Assembly (NCBI GenBank): GCA_021772975.1
Contig: JAJFKY010000001.1
Span: 62,001-126,000 of the forward strand
Reading direction: 5' to 3'
Source of the DNA: Gammaproteobacteria bacterium
Lineage (GTDB): Bacteria; Pseudomonadota; Gammaproteobacteria; Xanthomonadales; Wenzhouxiangellaceae
DNA: 64,000 nucleotides
Part shown: positions 61,960 to 64,000 of the stretch, piece by piece
How the letters are laid out: each line of letters begins with the position of its first letter
How positions within the stretch are numbered: the first letter of the stretch is position 1
The notes under the pieces: generated by a model
What the model was told of the DNA's origin: nothing
The model's input: only the letters and a program-made list of their open reading frames with translations
The model's database searches: none
Made by a program: the position numbers and the translations under genes

Positions 61960-62897
61960 TGCCGTTGGCTCTGACTGGTGGACACCACAAACACATCTTC
62001 CAGGTTCGGTGCGACCGCCGCTACTTCACCGGACAGATCATGGGCCTGCATGATGTCTCTGATGGCATTGATGGCATTGTTGCTACCGGCTTCAACCAAC
62101 ACCCGCAGTTGGTTGCCAACCTGGGCCGCACTGCGCACCGCGCCCTGCTCCAGTAACACATCCCGCAGCCGGCGCGGACGTGGTGTGGTGATTCCCAGCG
62201 TCTGCCCGGATAATTCAGCAGTCAATTCATGCGGAATGCCATCCGCGACTATCCTGCCGGCGCTCAATATTGCCAGCCGATGGCAGCGCTCGGCCTCATC
62301 CATCAGATGGGTGGAAACCAGAATGGTGGTTCCGGCGGCACTCAAATCGAATAAATTTTCCCAGAAGTCCCGCCGGTTTTCCGGGTCCACGGCACTGGTT
62401 GGTTCGTCCAGAAACAGCATCTTCGGCTTGTGCATGACCGCCGCGGCCAGCGCCAGCCGCTGCTTCTGTCCACCACTCAAGGTACCGGCCAGCTGTGCGG
62501 CACGCTCGCTGAGGTTGTAGGTCACCAGCAGTTCATCAATACGGGCGTTGGCCGCGGTTCGATTCAAACCATAAATACTGGCGATAAAGCGTAAATTTTC
62601 ACGTATCGTCAGGTCTGTATAAAGCGAGAAGCGCTGGGTCATATAACCAATGGCGGCACGCAGGCGATCAACCTGCTGTGGCACTTTCAGACCCATCACT
62701 TCGATCGTGCCGGAACTGGGTATCAACAACCCGCATAACATTCTGATGGTGGTGGATTTACCGCTGCCATTGGGGCCCAGGAAACCGTAAACGGTGCCTT
62801 TTTCGATGCGCAGATTAACCTCATCGACAGCTTTTAGATCGCCAAAATAACGACTGATATTGCGAGCCGAAACAGCCAGCTCAGTGCTGTCATGCAT
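61956..62897 (-). CDS. ABC exporter ATPase (single-domain YbhF-like)
   Basis: This protein of about 313 residues has one ATP-binding domain: Walker A (GPNGSGKSTTIRML), Q-loop (GYMTQRFSLYTDL), signature (LSGGQKQRLALAAA), Walker B (MLFLDEPTSAVDPE) and H-loop (VSTHLMDEAERC). YbhF of E. coli has two such domains, so this is a half-size version. The ATG at 62897 was preferred over the GTG just before it. It overlaps both the membrane-fusion gene and the permease gene, giving a tightly packed operon. Confidence 0.92.
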   Translation of the reverse strand: MHDSTELAVSARNISRYFGDLKAVDEVNLRIEKGTVYGFLGPNGSGKSTTIRMLCGLLIPSSGTIEVMGLKVPQQVDRLRAAIGYMTQRFSLYTDLTIRENLRFIASIYGLNRTAANARIDELLVTYNLSERAAQLAGTLSGGQKQRLALAAAVMHKPKMLFLDEPTSAVDPENRRDFWENLFDLSAAGTTILVSTHLMDEAERCHRLAILSAGRIVADGIPHELTAELSGQTLGITTPRPRRLRDVLLEQGAVRSAAQVGNQLRVLVEAGSNNAINAIRDIMQAHDLSGEVAAVAPNLEDVFVVSTSQSQRQ

Positions 62898-63867
62898 CAC
62901 TGTCAGACCCGTTCAGATCTACCTGCACCGGGAAGCCCGCCAGGGAGCGGTCAAGCGCCTGCTCCAGCTCGACTTCCACCAGATAAGCGAGTCGGTCACG
63001 GTCATGCTCGGAGAGCGCAAAATACGGTGTGAATACCGGATCAAGACTGATGCGGCGCACCCGGCCGGAATAGCTTTGACCGCCAACATGCACCGTCAAG
63101 ACCGTCTCAAGGCTCAGTTTGCCGCGCTTGGGTGCGGGCACATAGATTCTTGCCCAGGGACGGCTTCCGCCCAGCACAATCGCGACTGTCGCCCGGCTAT
63201 CGGGCTGCTCACCGGTTTCAAACGGCAAGGCTTCCAACAGGCCATCGACCGGCGACCGGACGGTCAACCGCTGGATATGGATCTGATGTTCGTCAATGGC
63301 CGCTTCAGCCGCCGCCAATGCCGCCCTGAGCTGATCCAACTGTTCGACGGTGGCGCCGTTCAGGGCTTCTTCCAGCCGTTTGTTGGCTGCATCACGATTG
63401 GCCAGTGACTGGTCATAATCAGCCTGGGCACGATCCAGGTCAGCCGCTGGCGCGAGCTTTCGCTGGCGCATATCGGCGACCCGCTTTAACTGCGCCGCGG
63501 CGTTGTTCAAATTGCCCTGGGCACCGGCCAGCTCAGCACGTATCCGGGCAATATCCTCTTCGCGTGGGCCGCGCAGCAATTCGTCCAGACTGGCCTGCTG
63601 CTGGTCTCGTTGTGCCTGCAGCATTCTCAGACGCGCCAGCTGCGGTGCGCCGTCCTGCCGCAAGATGATATCTCCGGCCACCACCCGCTGGCCTTCGGTA
63701 GCCAGTATTTCGACTATCGGTTCAGCGGCGGTAGCCACCAGTTCATAACGATCCCATTCCAGGGTGCCAAAGGCCTGCGCGCCGTCCTCACCACTACTGC
63801 AGGCGGTCAGCCATAGCGATGCTGCAATGCTCAGCATGGCGCCACAGACTCGGACCAGCCGTTTCAT
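62890..63867 (-). CDS. HlyD-type membrane fusion lipoprotein (YbhG-like)
   Basis: This 325-residue protein has a lipoprotein signal (SIAASLWLTAC). The lipoyl/barrel-sandwich halves are EILATEGQRVVAGDIIL and the counterpart LTVRSPVDGLLEALPFE. Between them lies a long alpha-helical hairpin (about 75-185; AQRDQQQASLDELLRGPREE, LEEALNGATVEQLDQLRAAL). This is the YbhG pattern, with the GPREEDI loop typical of the group. It bridges the permease to an outer-membrane channel. Its start overlaps the TetR stop (ATGA). Confidence 0.9.
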   Translation of the reverse strand: MKRLVRVCGAMLSIAASLWLTACSSGEDGAQAFGTLEWDRYELVATAAEPIVEILATEGQRVVAGDIILRQDGAPQLARLRMLQAQRDQQQASLDELLRGPREEDIARIRAELAGAQGNLNNAAAQLKRVADMRQRKLAPAADLDRAQADYDQSLANRDAANKRLEEALNGATVEQLDQLRAALAAAEAAIDEHQIHIQRLTVRSPVDGLLEALPFETGEQPDSRATVAIVLGGSRPWARIYVPAPKRGKLSLETVLTVHVGGQSYSGRVRRISLDPVFTPYFALSEHDRDRLAYLVEVELEQALDRSLAGFPVQVDLNGSDSDA

Positions 63868-64000
63868 TTCATTATCCCTTTTCGCAGCAGGTCATTGATA
63901 TGCCGGATCATGGTCTGTTCCCAGTCTTCACCTGACTGCAAACCCAGTGCCGGTCCGACCACCGGCGCCGCCACAAAAGGAAAGGCACACAGGCTGATCA
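63864..64000 (-). CDS. TetR-family regulator (CecR-like), partial
   Basis: Only the last 44 residues are in the window. On the minus strand the frame reads CAFPFVAAPVVGPALGL, then SGEDWEQTMIRHINDLLRKG, and stops at 63864. It overlaps the HlyD-type gene start by 4 bases. In E. coli the YbhGFSR exporter is preceded by the TetR regulator CecR, and the end of this protein (an IxHxxDLLxxG helix) fits that group. The DNA-binding part lies beyond the window. Confidence 0.7.
   Translation of the reverse strand, partial: ISLCAFPFVAAPVVGPALGLQSGEDWEQTMIRHINDLLRKGIMK

Noticed and set aside
1-64000. CRISPR arrays, tRNA and rRNA genes
   Set aside because: I looked for regularly spaced repeats, T-loop signatures and rRNA landmarks and found none. 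The REP copies are irregular and palindromic, not CRISPR-like.

Overview
The window looks like chromosomal DNA of a heterotrophic, probably aerobic gammaproteobacterium. The clues are TonB-dependent uptake, Pseudomonas-like REP palindromes, an SSS-domain hybrid kinase of the CbrA/CrbS type, polyhydroxybutyrate (PHB) catabolism, IPTL-CTERM-like tails, and secreted proteins ending in an RDGFE-like tail that I associate with Xanthomonadales-type genomes. No rRNA, tRNA, CRISPR array or complete prophage is visible. Taxonomy below class is a guess.

Layout. 1-5134: a REP-bounded 269-bp duplication, then two divergent secreted parallel beta-helix proteins. 5160-14221: a YCII-like protein, a VTT/DedA-like membrane protein, a five-gene operon (ABC exporter, amidohydrolase-CIA30 fusion, DesK/DesR-type two-component system) behind a 16-bp palindrome, an IPTL-CTERM-like protein and a diheme cytochrome. 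14424-21301: an OmpR-family two-component pair, a serine beta-lactamase-fold hydrolase and a giant Asp-box propeller protein. 21480-24680: an accessory patch with a truncated RDD pseudogene, a RAYT transposase framed by inverted GGGGTCAGAGTGC repeats, a DUF4062 protein and a Phd/ParE toxin-antitoxin pair. 24685-34844: an amidohydrolase, an ECF sigma factor with a membrane partner, GbsR/MarR and MerR regulators, a twice-frameshifted SEC-C gene, M3 and S41 peptidases and a MarR-GNAT fusion. 34845-38227: one large and four small secreted proteins in a row, which I could not identify. 38667-46307: an M36 metallopeptidase, a second IPTL-CTERM-like protein, a fatty acid hydroxylase/sterol desaturase, an IS3 remnant and an AT-rich SBBP lipoprotein. 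46579-58191: a higA remnant, then the PHB locus. 58461-60692: AT-rich DNA with a broken secreted protein, a cysteine-rich secreted protein and an IS256 remnant. 60859-64000: a YbhGFS/CecR-like ABC exporter with its TetR regulator cut by the window end.

The most coherent system is the PHB locus. It holds 3-hydroxybutyrate dehydrogenase, 3HB-oligomer hydrolase, a TonB receptor, a GntP permease, an SSS-PAS-kinase-receiver hybrid and a LuxR-type response regulator. The two divergent promoter regions of this locus each carry the same GTAC-N4-GTAC element, which suggests one regulon for sensing, importing and oxidising 3-hydroxybutyrate oligomers. Much of the intergenic DNA consists of decayed genes (RDD, SEC-C, higA, IS3 orfA, IS256, two secreted proteins), recognised by reading fragments across frameshifts.
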